Counted from the stretch's first letter, positions 19,455 through 30,719 are shown. The stretch: 64,000 bases of DNA from Vicinamibacteraceae bacterium (GCA_011525805.1 WYBR01000003.1:1-64000); one strand, 5' to 3'. Made by a program: numbers and translations. Notes: a model not told the origin generated them from the letters alone.

Positions 19455-21473
19455 GTGACGACCATCGCTTCGCCAGGCCGTGCTGCTGTTCGCCCGGGTC
19501 GTGGTGCGCCCGATGCCGATGCGGACCCGCTCGTTGCAGCCGCGAGCGAGTCGCTGGACCGCGCGGTCGCCGCGCTGCTCTCGCTCCAGAAGCCCGACGG
19601 CCACTGGTGCGCGGAACTGCAAGGCGACTCCATTCTCAACAGCGAGTACACGCTGATGAAGTGGATCCTGCGCCAGGAGGATGATCCGCGCCTGCCGAAG
19701 ATTCTCGCGTATCTCCGCCGCCTGCAGCGCGAGGACGGCGCGTGGGGGCAGTTCCCCGGCAGCGGCGTGGACGTCAGCGCGACGGTCAAGGCGTATGTCT
19801 GTCTGCTGCTCGACGGCGATTCGCCCGAGGCGCTGCACATGCAGCGCGCCGCGGCCGCGATCCGCGCGCACGGCGGGGCCGAGGCGTGCAACAGTTTCAG
19901 CAACTTCTATCTCGCGGCTCTGGGGCTGATCGACTGGGATGCCGTGCCCGCGATCCCGCCGGAGATGATCTACCTGCCGCGCTGGTTCTACTTCCACCTC
20001 GACAAGGTTTCGGCGTGGACGCGGACGATGATCCTCCCGCTGGCGATCTGCACGGCCCTGCGGCCCGTGCGCGCATTGCCCGCGGGCATCAACATCGATC
20101 ATCTCTTCCTTGACGGGCGCTTCAAGCGCACGCTCTCGAAGAAGTTCGACGCGTTTCCATTCACGTGGAACAATCTCTTCCTCGCCGTCGATCGCGTCCT
20201 CAAGGTGATTCAGAAGGCCGACGCCTCGCCGCTGCGCCGCCGGGCGCTCAAGGCGGCTGAGCGGTGGATTCTCGACCGGGCGGACGCGAAGCACACCGAG
20301 GGCCTGGGCGCCATCTTCCCGCCGATGGTCTACCTCCAGGTCGCCTTCGATGCGCTGGGCTACGCGCGTTCGCACCCGGTGATGCGTCAAGCGGAGCGCA
20401 ACCTCGACGATTTCATCATCGAGGAGGAGGATCACATCCGCATTCAGCCCTGCTTTTCACCGGTGTGGGACACGGGAATCGCGCTCTATGCGCTCACCGA
20501 GAGCGGCAGGACGATCTCGAATTCGCCCGAAGTCGCGCGAGCCTGCGACTGGCTGCGCGGCAAAGAGAACCGCCTCGCCGGCGACTGGTCGCGCACGGTG
20601 GATGCACAGCCGGCGGGGTGGTACTTCGAGTATCGCAACGAGTGGTATCCGGATGTCGATGACACGGCGATGGTGGCGATGGCGCTGCACCGCGCCGGCG
20701 GCGAGGCGAACCGCGCGGCCGGCAAACGCGGCGTCAACTGGATCCTCGCCATGCTCAACGACGACGGCGGCTGGGCGGCCTTCGACAAGACGCGCGATCG
20801 CCCCATTCTCGAAAAAGTCCCCTTCGCCGACCACAACGCCATGCAGGACCCCTCGTGCCCCGACATCACCGGCCGCGTGCTCGAGTGCCTCGCGTGGCAC
20901 GGCCTGCGCGCGGATCATCACGCCGTGCAGCGAGCCGTGAAGTTCATCCGCTCGCGCCAGGAGCCGGAGGGCTGCTGGTTCGGCCGCTGGGGCGTGAACT
21001 ACATCTACGGCACGTGGCAGGCGGTCGGCGGTCTGCGCCACATCGGCGTTGACATGACGCAGCCGTGGATCCGCCGCGCCGGCGCCTGGCTCAAGAGCGT
21101 GCAGAACGCGAACGGCTCATTCGGCGAGTCCGCCAACTCCTACGAAGACCCGTCGCTCAAGGGCGTCGGTCCATCGACCGCGTCGCAGACGGCGTGGGCG
21201 GCGATGACGCTCCAGACCATCTTCGGGCCGGATGATCCCGATCTCGCGCGAGCCATTCAGTGGCTGTGCGAAACGCAACTCAGCGATGATGATGCGCCGA
21301 ATCGATCAGTCAACCCCGATGGCGATCCGCCGGGGTCGTGGGTGGAGACGGAGTTCACGGGCACCGGCTTCCCGCGCGTCTTCTATCTGCGCTACCACCT
21401 CTATCGCCTGTACTTTCCGCTCATGGCGCTCGCACGATTCGTGCGCGCACGCGCCGAAGCCCACGTTCAATGA
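19455..21473 (+). CDS. shc: Squalene-hopene cyclase
   Basis: Cyclises squalene to hopene/hopanol, the first committed step of hopanoid synthesis; a monotopic inner-membrane enzyme of 672 residues. The catalytic DxDD motif is present as YPDVDDTAMVAMALH at about residue 400. Several QW repeats are visible (QKPDGHW, QREDGAWGQFPG, NDDGGWAAF, QEPEGCWFGRWG, QNANGSFGES). The frame is open upstream through repeat sequence, but the GTG at 19455, six bases after AGGAG, gives a normal N-terminus. The last codons and the stop lie inside a REP palindrome (21450-21490). No other hopanoid genes adjoin. Confidence 0.95.
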   Translation: MTTIASPGRAAVRPGRGAPDADADPLVAAASESLDRAVAALLSLQKPDGHWCAELQGDSILNSEYTLMKWILRQEDDPRLPKILAYLRRLQREDGAWGQFPGSGVDVSATVKAYVCLLLDGDSPEALHMQRAAAAIRAHGGAEACNSFSNFYLAALGLIDWDAVPAIPPEMIYLPRWFYFHLDKVSAWTRTMILPLAICTALRPVRALPAGINIDHLFLDGRFKRTLSKKFDAFPFTWNNLFLAVDRVLKVIQKADASPLRRRALKAAERWILDRADAKHTEGLGAIFPPMVYLQVAFDALGYARSHPVMRQAERNLDDFIIEEEDHIRIQPCFSPVWDTGIALYALTESGRTISNSPEVARACDWLRGKENRLAGDWSRTVDAQPAGWYFEYRNEWYPDVDDTAMVAMALHRAGGEANRAAGKRGVNWILAMLNDDGGWAAFDKTRDRPILEKVPFADHNAMQDPSCPDITGRVLECLAWHGLRADHHAVQRAVKFIRSRQEPEGCWFGRWGVNYIYGTWQAVGGLRHIGVDMTQPWIRRAGAWLKSVQNANGSFGESANSYEDPSLKGVGPSTASQTAWAAMTLQTIFGPDDPDLARAIQWLCETQLSDDDAPNRSVNPDGDPPGSWVETEFTGTGFPRVFYLRYHLYRLYFPLMALARFVRARAEAHVQ

Positions 21474-21490
21474 ACGTGGGCTTCGGCGCG
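21450..21490 (+). repeat. REP palindrome, copy 1 (perfect)
   Basis: Perfect 20-bp arms (CGCGCCGAAGCCCACGTTCA and its complement) around a single A. The TGA stop of squalene-hopene cyclase is formed at its centre, so the arms encode the final residues of that protein. Related copies are at 33040-33066, 33297-33331 and 33703-33739, next to and inside the RAYT gene. Confidence 0.95.
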
Positions 21491-21504
21491 CGAGGTCCAC
21501 TGAT

Positions 21505-23288
<1,784 letters not shown>

Positions 23289-23365
23289 CGCTCCCTTCGC
23301 GCCTCCATCGGACGCGGCAACTCGCGCGACGGCACGACACCGCTTGCTCGCCCGGCGAGTTCGCC

Positions 23366-24934
23366 TCAGCGGATCGCCGCCCGATTGCTCACGCGACAGA
23401 TAGCGACATCGACGGCCTGGGCCCACAGACCGCAGGCGGCGCCGGGCGCCACGCGGCTGAGACGGACAACTCCCTGCGAATCGGCGCGCAGGAGCAAGGG
23501 CGTGCCGGGGGCGAATGGCGGCTGAATGTCCAGAGCGGTCCCCGCGCACAGGCCGGAGGGAATGGTGTATGTCCCGCCGCGCGCCGAGGCGAGGAGCGCC
23601 ACGAGACCGCGCGGCGTGGCGCCGCTCACCTCCAGCGTCATCGGGCCGGGACAGGGTCCGGAGATCGTCAGCGCCGGCCCGTCGCGCTCGAAGACGTATG
23701 CGGACCCGTGCCCGTCGTCGTTCGGCGCGCCGATGATGCACGCGCTGCCCCGCAGCGCCGCGGACCGGCCGAACCAGTCGCCCGTCGCGCCGTCAACTGC
23801 GGTCAGTTTCTGCCTCTGCGACCAGGCGCCCGGCGCATCGGCCTCGAAGAGGTAGGCGGCGCCGGAGTTGCTGCCGAGGTCGCCGACCCAGTAGGCGCCG
23901 ACCAGGGCCACGTCGCCGTCGAGCGAGACGGCGATGCCGAACTGGTCGTTGGCCTCAGTGTCGACTCCCGTGAGTCTGGCTCGCTGGACCCACTCGCCAG
24001 GCCCGGTGCGCTCGAAGACAAAGGCGGCGCCGGCGTTGAGGCCGCGAAAGTCGTCGCTCGGTGCGCCGATGAGGAGCCGTGCGCCGCTCAGGTCGACGCT
24101 CGCGGCGAAGAAGTCGCCCTCGCGTCCTCCGTCGGCGCGGAGTTTCGCCTCCTCCACGAAGTCGCCGCCCGAGCGGCCGAAGACGTGCGCCGCGCCCGAG
24201 GCATAGCCGAGGTCGCCGTCCTGCGGTGAACCGATGACGAGCAGATCGCCGTCCAGGGCCACGCTCGAAGCGAAGAGGTCGTACGCCTCGCCGTCTGAAG
24301 CGGTGAGCCGCTGACGGAGTTGCCAGGCGCCGCCCGGATCGCGGGTGTAGACGAACGCGACGCCGGACTGGTACGCGGGCCCGGTGGCCTGCGGCGCGCC
24401 GACGATGAGCGTGTCGCCGCGCACCGCGACGCTGTGGCCGAAGCGGTCATCCTGCTCGCCTTGGGGCGCGACGAGTTTCGCTTCCTGCGACCATTGGCCT
24501 TGCGCATCGCGTCGAAAGACGTATGCAGCGCCCGCGTCGGCGCGCTGCCCGTCGGCGAAGATGGACCCGACGGCCGCGGCATCGCCGTCGATCGAGACGC
24601 TGAAGCCGAACCAGTCGAACGCCGCGCCATCCGCAGCGGCGAGGATGGCCTGCGGCGCCCACCGACCGAGCGCATCGCGCGTGTACAGGTGCGCGGCGCC
24701 GGCGTTGCGGACCACTCCGTCGCCGGCGATGGCGCCGACCACCATGGTCTCGCCGTCGAAAGAGACGGACTCGCCGAAGCCGTCATCCGCTTGCCCGCCG
24801 TCGGCCTGGAGTTTGGCGACCCAGCGCCAGGCCTGGGCCGCCGCAGGCGTGGCCGGCGCCGCGGCAAGAACCGCCAGCGCCCCGATCAGAAACAGCCGCG
24901 ACCGGCGGCGAGTAGTGAGATGAGTACGCAGCAT
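23366..24934 (-). CDS. Secreted FG-GAP protein with CPGP C-terminal domain
   Basis: A 522-residue secreted protein. The signal peptide is clear (basic LTTRRRSRL, hydrophobic core, cleavage near AAAQ about residue 34). Seven repeats of about 50 residues follow, with the FG-GAP pattern (DGFGESVSFDGETMVVGA, FDWFGFSVSIDG, DDRFGHSVAVRGDTLIVGAP and so on), consistent with an integrin-like seven-bladed propeller. The last 95 residues hold CPGPMTLEVSGATP and a late Cys pair, the same module as in the protein at 2470-3414. It is probably a surface protein of unknown binding target. The start ATG at 24934 begins the signal peptide; the upstream frame has none. Confidence 0.82.
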   Translation of the reverse strand: MLRTHLTTRRRSRLFLIGALAVLAAAPATPAAAQAWRWVAKLQADGGQADDGFGESVSFDGETMVVGAIAGDGVVRNAGAAHLYTRDALGRWAPQAILAAADGAAFDWFGFSVSIDGDAAAVGSIFADGQRADAGAAYVFRRDAQGQWSQEAKLVAPQGEQDDRFGHSVAVRGDTLIVGAPQATGPAYQSGVAFVYTRDPGGAWQLRQRLTASDGEAYDLFASSVALDGDLLVIGSPQDGDLGYASGAAHVFGRSGGDFVEEAKLRADGGREGDFFAASVDLSGARLLIGAPSDDFRGLNAGAAFVFERTGPGEWVQRARLTGVDTEANDQFGIAVSLDGDVALVGAYWVGDLGSNSGAAYLFEADAPGAWSQRQKLTAVDGATGDWFGRSAALRGSACIIGAPNDDGHGSAYVFERDGPALTISGPCPGPMTLEVSGATPRGLVALLASARGGTYTIPSGLCAGTALDIQPPFAPGTPLLLRADSQGVVRLSRVAPGAACGLWAQAVDVAICRVSNRAAIR

Positions 24935-25183
24935 GGCGGCACTCTTTCGATTGGGCGCGGCAAGCGCCGGGGAGCGTTCAAACGGACCGGACCAGTGGTT
25001 AACCGGACCGAGCCGCCGCGGATTCCGGGCGCGACACGCGAAAACCACCCCGAAAGCAGCCGTTCCCGCCGCTTTGCACGCGACAGAGAGGCAATCGAGG
25101 CGACACTTGAAGGGAGACGGCCGTTGCCGCCCGGAGTCGGCCCGGACGCCTATGAGTCAACCCGTGCAACCGAAGCAGGCCCG

Positions 25184-25447
25184 ATGACCCCTTCCGCCTT
25201 GAGACCCGACCAGGAACTGCTCGATGAAATTGTCCGCGAGATCCGATGGGATCCCCGCGTCGATCAAGCGGCGATCGCCGTTGACGTGAAGGACGGCATT
25301 GTCACGCTCTCCGGACAGGTGGACAGCGCCACGCGCCGGCTGGCCGCGTACGAAACCGTGTTGCGCGTGCGGGGGGTGCGCCGGGTGATCGACAACGTCG
25401 AAGTCGCACCCGGCGCATGCGCGCGCGACCTTCGCCAGGGCGAGTAA
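25184..25447 (+). CDS. BON-domain protein
   Basis: A small 87-residue protein consisting of one BON domain (about residues 12-72), with the typical order: helix (QELLDEIVREIRWDPRVD), two strands with a conserved DGIVTLSGQVDS turn, a helix, and a final VRGVRRVIDNVEV. The GxVDS and V-x-x-V pattern matches OsmY-like BON modules, which usually bind phospholipid or aid envelope stress tolerance. No signal peptide is visible, so it may be cytoplasmic. It is divergent from the FG-GAP gene and convergent with the response regulator. The 249-bp gap before it shows no other gene. Confidence 0.8.
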   Translation: MTPSALRPDQELLDEIVREIRWDPRVDQAAIAVDVKDGIVTLSGQVDSATRRLAAYETVLRVRGVRRVIDNVEVAPGACARDLRQGE

Positions 25448-25475
25448 CCGAACCACGGACGATCGACGCGCCGGC

Positions 25476-26138
25476 TTACACTTCCGCCACGCCTTCGCGT
25501 ATGGCGAATCGGACGAGTTCGGCCGTGGTGTGGATGTCAAGTTTGGCCATGATGCGCTCGCGGTGTCCGTCCACGGTCTTGGGGCTGCGGGCGATTGACT
25601 TGGCGATCTCAACGCGCGAGAGGCCGCGGCCGATGAGCCGAAGCACTTCCTGCTCGCGCTTGCTGAGGATTTCGAGTTTGGATCCGACGGCGGCGTCGTG
25701 CTGGGGCTTGGCGCCCTTGGTGGGCATGCAGCGCTCCGCGACCTTGGGGCCGAAGGCAAACTCGCCGCGCGCCACTTTGCGGATGCCGCGGATGATCTCG
25801 TCGGTGTCGTCGCTCTTGCAGAAGTAGCCCCAGACGCCGGCCTTGAAGGCGGCGCTGATGTAGTGGTCGCGGACATAGGCGCTGAGGATGATGACGCGCG
25901 TCTCGGGGAAGCGGGCCTTGATGTCGGAGGCGACCTCGAAGGGGTCCGGGCCGGGCATCTCGATGTCGAGCAGGACGACGTGGGGCCGGAGCCGGTCCAC
26001 TTCGCGGATGAGGTCTTCCGCCGAAGGCAGGCGTCCGATGCAGACGAGGTTGGGTTCGAGTTTGAACTTCGCCCTCAGGCCGTCCACGAGGAAGGCGTGG
26101 TCGTCGACGCAGAGGATCTCGATCTTCTTGCCGCTCAT
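25476..26138 (-). CDS. LuxR/NarL-family response regulator
   Basis: A 220-residue two-component response regulator. The receiver (about residues 1-125) shows the acidic pair DDH, the phosphorylated Asp in VVLLDIEMPG and Lys in FCKSDD. The LuxR-type HTH (about 155-215) reads LSKREQEVLRLIGRGLSRVE followed by KTVDGHRERIMAKL. Its start overlaps the end of the kinase gene 26135-28606 by 4 bp, so the two form a matched pair. Target genes cannot be told from sequence. Confidence 0.93.
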   Translation of the reverse strand: MSGKKIEILCVDDHAFLVDGLRAKFKLEPNLVCIGRLPSAEDLIREVDRLRPHVVLLDIEMPGPDPFEVASDIKARFPETRVIILSAYVRDHYISAAFKAGVWGYFCKSDDTDEIIRGIRKVARGEFAFGPKVAERCMPTKGAKPQHDAAVGSKLEILSKREQEVLRLIGRGLSRVEIAKSIARSPKTVDGHRERIMAKLDIHTTAELVRFAIREGVAEV

Positions 26139-28606
26139 CGGGAGGCTCCTTCATAGGCGTCAATCGTTTCGCGGATGACGCTTCGCACCTGCTCGAAGTC
26201 ATCGACGTCCTCGATGCAGAAGGCGTCGACGTGTCTCCACGCGCTGGGCGCGCGGCCGCAGAGGATGACCTGCCGCCGCTCCTGCCCGCGGAGGAACTGC
26301 TTGACGTGATCAATGTGCTCGTCGCGCGGCTCGACGACCCAGATGGCCGCGTCGCCCGGCTCGTCGGGCCCGCCGCGCTCGACCTCGAATCCGCCCGCGG
26401 CGAGCATGGTCTCGATGAGGGTGGCGAGGCGCGGATTGCTCAGCGCGAGGCGCGCCAGCCGCCGCTCGTCGCTCACGGGCTCTTCGGACTCCACCACGGG
26501 CAGGTCGAGGCCGATGTTCGTCCCCTTGCCCGGCGCCGACTCGACGAAGACGTGCCCGCCTGCAGCCTGCGCCACGCCACGCACCAGCGACAGCCCCATT
26601 CCCGTCCCCAGACCGCGCGGCTTGGTCGTGAAGAACGGATCGAAGATGCGCTGCTGAACTTCCGGCGTCATGCCGCGCCCGTTGTCGGCGACGCCCAGGC
26701 GGATGGAGATGCCGTTGGGGTCGCGCTCCGCCCAGAGGCGCACCAGGCCGCGCTCCCCGATCGCCTCGCCGGCGTTGACGACGAGGTTGAGGGCCGCCTG
26801 GGTGAGGCGGTGCGGCGCCACCGCCACGGGCGGCAGCCCGCGCGGAATCGACGCCTCGAATCGCGCGTGCTTCGGCACCGCCTTCTGAAGCAGCACGCTC
26901 ACCTGCTCCCACCACTCGTCGAGCACCGTCGTCGACTGCGACGCTTCGCTGTCGTCCGGATCGAGGGCGAGCAGGTGCAGCCCGTCGCTCAACTGCTGGA
27001 GGTAGTCGCACAGGCGGCGGACGATCATCAGTTCCCGGCGAGCCTCCTCGGGCAGGTCCATCGACTCGGCGGCGTCGAGGCGGCAGCGCATCGGCAGCAG
27101 GACGTTGTTCATGTCGTGCCCCAGCCCCGCCGCCAGCGTGCCGATCGAGGCGAGGCGGTCCGACTGCCGCAGTTTCTCGATCGAGTGCATGAGTTCGTCG
27201 GTGCGCTGCGCGATGAGGCTTTCGAGGTCTTCGCGGTGCGCCGCCAGTTCGCGCTCCATGCGGCGCTGCTCGGTGACGTCCACGCCCAGGCCCGCGACCG
27301 CCACGAGCGCGCCGCGCGAATCCCACACCACCGAGTTGTTCCACGCGATAAGGCGAGCCTCGCCCGATCGCGTGAGAATCTCATTCTCGTAGCGCGGCTC
27401 GATGCTCCCTGTGCGGATGGCGCGGCGGAATACCTCGCGCGTCGGCTCTCGATCCGAGGGCGGCAGGCAGGCATCGAACCAGTCTCGCCCGACGACTTCG
27501 TCGCGCTTCCAGCCGGTGAGGCGGAGGAAGAAGTCGTTGCAGAAGGTCACGACGCCGCCGGGATCGAGGGTGACGGCGATGATCTGGACGTGTTCGAGGA
27601 GGTTGCGGAACCGGTGCTCCGAGGCGGCCAGCGCATCCTGGAGGCGCTTGTGCTGCACCACCCGCCCGAGCGGCGCCACCGCCGCGGCGACCAGCGCCAG
27701 CAGCCGCTGGTCCGCCTCCTGACGCCGCCGCATGAAGAAGGCCATGACGGCCGCGACCTCGTGCTCGTGGAGGATTGGCACGGCGACCGCGGTCCGAAAC
27801 CCCGCCGCGCTCGCCGCCGTCGCCCGCTTGAAGAAGTCGTCGTCGCGCAGGTCGTCGAGCCACTCGCTCTTGCCCGACTGCCAGACGCGTCCGGGCAGAC
27901 CGACGCCCTTGCCGAATCGCGCCTCCGACGCGGCGCGCTGGAACTGGTCAAAGTGCGGATCGGTGCTGTACCACACCGGCGTGCCGACGAGGACCTCGCC
28001 GCCCGGCTCGGGCACCCACGCCTCGCCGTACTCCCACCCCGTCGCCTCGCAGATGCGCCGCAGCGCCTCGACCATCGCCGCGTCCAGGCTGGTCGCTTCG
28101 CCGATCGCCAGACTCAGTTCCTGGAGCAGGCGCAGTTCCTCCTCGACGCGCCGCCTTTGCGAGACGTCGTGGATGATGCCGGTGAACAGCGGCATCGACT
28201 CGCCCGGCACGTCCACGCGCGAAACGGAGATTTCGATCGGAAAGAGCGTCCCGTCCTTGCGCACCGCCTCGAATTCGCGCGTCCGGCCGAGGATGTTCGT
28301 CACGCCCGTGCGGCGGTAGGCTTCGAGGTAGCCGTCGTGCGCCTCGCGGTGCGGAGCGGGCATGAGCATGCTGATGTTGCGCCCGATCATCTCGTCGGGC
28401 GTGTATCCGAACACGCGCTCGACGGAGCGGCTCGCCGAGAGAATCGTGCCGCCGGCGTCGATCGTCACGATCGGGTCAAGCGTCGAATCGAGGATCGCCT
28501 GGTGCCGCGCGAGCAACGACGGGCCGGTGAGCACCTCGGCCGGCCGGGAGCGCCGCCCATCCTCCTCAGAACGGACGCCGGCGGGTTTTCGACGCAGGGG
28601 AGACAT
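26135..28606 (-). CDS. PAS/GAF sensor histidine kinase with terminal pseudo-receiver
   Basis: A soluble 823-residue kinase. Domains in order: PAS (about residues 28-155, with FGYTPDEMIGRNISMLMP, as in FixL-type sensors), GAF (about 165-325), a second PAS (about 335-455), the dimerisation/phosphoacceptor segment with His in AAGLGHDMNN near residue 497, and an ATPase domain with NLVVNAGEAIG, VADNGRGM and GTGMGLSLVRG. The last 110 residues resemble a receiver (AIWVVEPRDEH...QVILCGRAP), but the phosphorylated Asp position is replaced, so it is probably a regulatory pseudo-receiver. It is cotranscribed with the response regulator at 25476-26138. The input signal is unknown. Confidence 0.9.
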   Translation of the reverse strand: MSPLRRKPAGVRSEEDGRRSRPAEVLTGPSLLARHQAILDSTLDPIVTIDAGGTILSASRSVERVFGYTPDEMIGRNISMLMPAPHREAHDGYLEAYRRTGVTNILGRTREFEAVRKDGTLFPIEISVSRVDVPGESMPLFTGIIHDVSQRRRVEEELRLLQELSLAIGEATSLDAAMVEALRRICEATGWEYGEAWVPEPGGEVLVGTPVWYSTDPHFDQFQRAASEARFGKGVGLPGRVWQSGKSEWLDDLRDDDFFKRATAASAAGFRTAVAVPILHEHEVAAVMAFFMRRRQEADQRLLALVAAAVAPLGRVVQHKRLQDALAASEHRFRNLLEHVQIIAVTLDPGGVVTFCNDFFLRLTGWKRDEVVGRDWFDACLPPSDREPTREVFRRAIRTGSIEPRYENEILTRSGEARLIAWNNSVVWDSRGALVAVAGLGVDVTEQRRMERELAAHREDLESLIAQRTDELMHSIEKLRQSDRLASIGTLAAGLGHDMNNVLLPMRCRLDAAESMDLPEEARRELMIVRRLCDYLQQLSDGLHLLALDPDDSEASQSTTVLDEWWEQVSVLLQKAVPKHARFEASIPRGLPPVAVAPHRLTQAALNLVVNAGEAIGERGLVRLWAERDPNGISIRLGVADNGRGMTPEVQQRIFDPFFTTKPRGLGTGMGLSLVRGVAQAAGGHVFVESAPGKGTNIGLDLPVVESEEPVSDERRLARLALSNPRLATLIETMLAAGGFEVERGGPDEPGDAAIWVVEPRDEHIDHVKQFLRGQERRQVILCGRAPSAWRHVDAFCIEDVDDFEQVRSVIRETIDAYEGASR

Positions 28607-28723
28607 GGTCGCAGAGCCAAAGTGGTTGTTGGAACAGGTGATTATGGCATCGCGGCGCCCCGGCGACCGCGCGGGAGGCCCGCATCAGGGCGATTTCCCT
28701 GATGCCAGGGCCAACAATCGGGC

Positions 28724-29572
28724 ATGAGACCCCCCACCGCCTTCTCCATCCTCCTCACCTTCGCGCTCGCCATGTTCCTCGCTCCCGCCGCCCGCGGTCA
28801 GGAGGATGCCGCCGCCAACCCCCCGCCCGCCGCCGAGGCCGCCGCGCAAGCGCTGCTCGACTCTCCCCGCCACGGCGAGTGGATTGATGTGCCGTTGCCC
28901 GACTCGGAGACAACGATCCGAACCTGGGTCGTCTATCCGGAGCGGTCCGACACGGCCCCGGTCGTGATCGTCATTCACGAGATCTTCGGCCTGACGGACT
29001 GGATCAGGGCCGTGGCGGACCGACTCGCGGCCGAGGGCTTCATCGCCGTCGCGCCCGATCTCCTGTCGGGCAAAGGCCCGGGCGGAGGCGGGACGGACTC
29101 GTTCGAGGGAGACGCGGTGCGGGCGGCCATTCGCGGCCTCTCCGACGATGAGGTGGTCCAGCGCCTCGACGCGGTCCGCGCGCACGCGCTGGCCTTCCCC
29201 TCGGCGGGAAAGTCAAGCGCGACGATCGGTTTCTGCTGGGGCGGGACGGCGTCGTTCATGTACGCCACGCGCCAGGCCGAACTCAATGCCGCGATCGTCT
29301 TCTACGGCACGGCGCCGGAGGCGGGGCGGCTGGGCACGATCAAGTGCCCGGTCCTTGGTCTCTATGGAGGCGATGACAATCGCGTGACCTCGACGGTCGG
29401 CCCCACCGAGGCGGCGATGAAGGAGCGTGAACTCGAGTTCACGCCCCACGTCTACCAGGGCGCGGGGCACGGCTTTCTCCGCCAGCAGACCGGCCGTGAC
29501 GGCGCCAACGATCGCGCCGCCCGCGCAGCGTGGAAGGAGACCCTCGACTTCTTGCGCGCGAGACTCAAGTAG
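28724..29572 (+). CDS. Exported dienelactone hydrolase family protein
   Basis: A 282-residue alpha/beta hydrolase. The signal peptide is clear (about residues 1-25, ending AARGQ). The catalytic pattern of dienelactone hydrolases is seen: nucleophile Cys in GFCWGGTASFM, Asp in GLYGGDDNRVTS and His in YQGAGHGFLRQ, plus the early VIVIHEIFGLTDWIR with the conserved Glu. Substrate is not fixed by the sequence and may be carboxylester- or lactone-like compounds in the periplasm. The start codon is close to the kinase gene start on the opposite strand, so the two share a promoter region of about 118 bp. Confidence 0.88.
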   Translation: MRPPTAFSILLTFALAMFLAPAARGQEDAAANPPPAAEAAAQALLDSPRHGEWIDVPLPDSETTIRTWVVYPERSDTAPVVIVIHEIFGLTDWIRAVADRLAAEGFIAVAPDLLSGKGPGGGGTDSFEGDAVRAAIRGLSDDEVVQRLDAVRAHALAFPSAGKSSATIGFCWGGTASFMYATRQAELNAAIVFYGTAPEAGRLGTIKCPVLGLYGGDDNRVTSTVGPTEAAMKERELEFTPHVYQGAGHGFLRQQTGRDGANDRAARAAWKETLDFLRARLK

Positions 29573-29818
29573 CCCCATTCAGGGTCCCCGCACGGGACGG
29601 CGCGATCCACATCAAGTGAAGTGATCGGCCGGCAATCGCCGATCGCCTTGCCGCACCGCTCGATGAGTCGGGAGCCGCCCGAACTTGCCATCGCGTCATC
29701 AGGACCGCACCGCCGCTCGCGATTCGCACCGAATGAGGCTTATCGGTCGTGCGGATGGCTGTTTTCCGAGGAAACCGCACGAAAGGCCGAGTATTCCTCC
29801 CTTCCCGCCTGATTCTCC

Positions 29819-29847
29819 TTGACACGGCCCGGCCAGTGCGTTAGTCT
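29819..29847 (+). promoter_or_regulatory. Candidate sigma-70-type promoter
   Basis: A perfect TTGACA (29819-29824) is followed after 17 bp by TAGTCT (29842-29847), a fair match to the -10 box. It lies about 50 bp upstream of the PEP-CTERM gene start with its AAGGAGGGAAG ribosome binding site. The gap 29573-29898 otherwise shows no gene. Confidence 0.5.
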
Positions 29848-29898
29848 GCGGCATTCTCGGGCGCGACTCCGCGCGCCCTTCAGAAGGAGGGAAGATCG

Positions 29899-30690
29899 AT
29901 GAGCCGTGGAAACACAATGCTTTGCTGCGCCGGATTGGTTGCGTCGGCGCTCGCTTCGTCCGCTCTTGGACAGCGGATGGTCGCCGTGGACAGCAGCCGG
30001 GCGCTGTACGACATCGACCTGTCCACCGGGGCCAAGACCCAGTTCGGGACGGTGGGCAGCAACGCGGGCACGACGGGCGGCCTGGCGTATGACGCCGCCC
30101 TGGGCATCATGTATGTGTCGTCCACCTCGCTCGACTCGCTCTTCATCGTCGATCTCTCGACGGGAGAAGCAACGCTGGTCGGCGCCTATGGCGACTCGGC
30201 AATCGTCATGCACGGCCTCGAATGGGACTCGAGCACGGGCACGCTCTACGGGGCCTCATCGCACAACAACGGCCTGTACAACATCGACCTCATCACCGGG
30301 GCGGCCACGCTCATCGGCACCTCGGGCCTGACGAGTTTCACCAACCTCGGATACGATTCCGACGGCGACGTCATGTACGCGACCAACAGCGGCGCCGACA
30401 GTTTCTACCGCATGAACCGCGCCGACGGGACGGTCACGCTCATCGGCTCGCTCAACGGACCCACCAATCCCAACGGCCTCGCCTACAACCGCGACAACGG
30501 CCGCCTCTACCTCGTGGACAACAGCACGGACAACTTCTACTGGATCGACACGAACACGGGCACCGCCAACCTCATCGGCTCCATGGGGTCGGGCAACCTC
30601 CTGGGCCTGGCGTACATCCCGATCCCGGCGCCCGCAACCCTGGCGCTCCTCGGGCTTGGAGTGCTCGCGATCGGCCGGCGCCGCCGCTGA
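29899..30690 (+). CDS. PEP-CTERM surface protein with propeller-like repeats
   Basis: A 263-residue exported protein. The signal peptide ends near SALGQ (about residue 25). The body is made of repeats with the pattern LYDIDLSTGA..., LFIVDLSTGEA, LYNIDLITGAA, FYRMNRADGT and FYWIDTNTGT, each of about 35-40 residues, suggesting a beta-propeller. The C-terminus PAPATLALLGLGVLAIGRRRR is a PEP-CTERM sorting signal: a Pro-containing motif, a transmembrane helix and a basic tail. Such proteins are processed by exosortase and are often linked to exopolysaccharide. No exosortase gene is in the window. Confidence 0.88.
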   Translation: MSRGNTMLCCAGLVASALASSALGQRMVAVDSSRALYDIDLSTGAKTQFGTVGSNAGTTGGLAYDAALGIMYVSSTSLDSLFIVDLSTGEATLVGAYGDSAIVMHGLEWDSSTGTLYGASSHNNGLYNIDLITGAATLIGTSGLTSFTNLGYDSDGDVMYATNSGADSFYRMNRADGTVTLIGSLNGPTNPNGLAYNRDNGRLYLVDNSTDNFYWIDTNTGTANLIGSMGSGNLLGLAYIPIPAPATLALLGLGVLAIGRRRR

Positions 30691-30719
30691 TTGCAGCAAC
30701 CGGCCGTCTCATGACGTTC

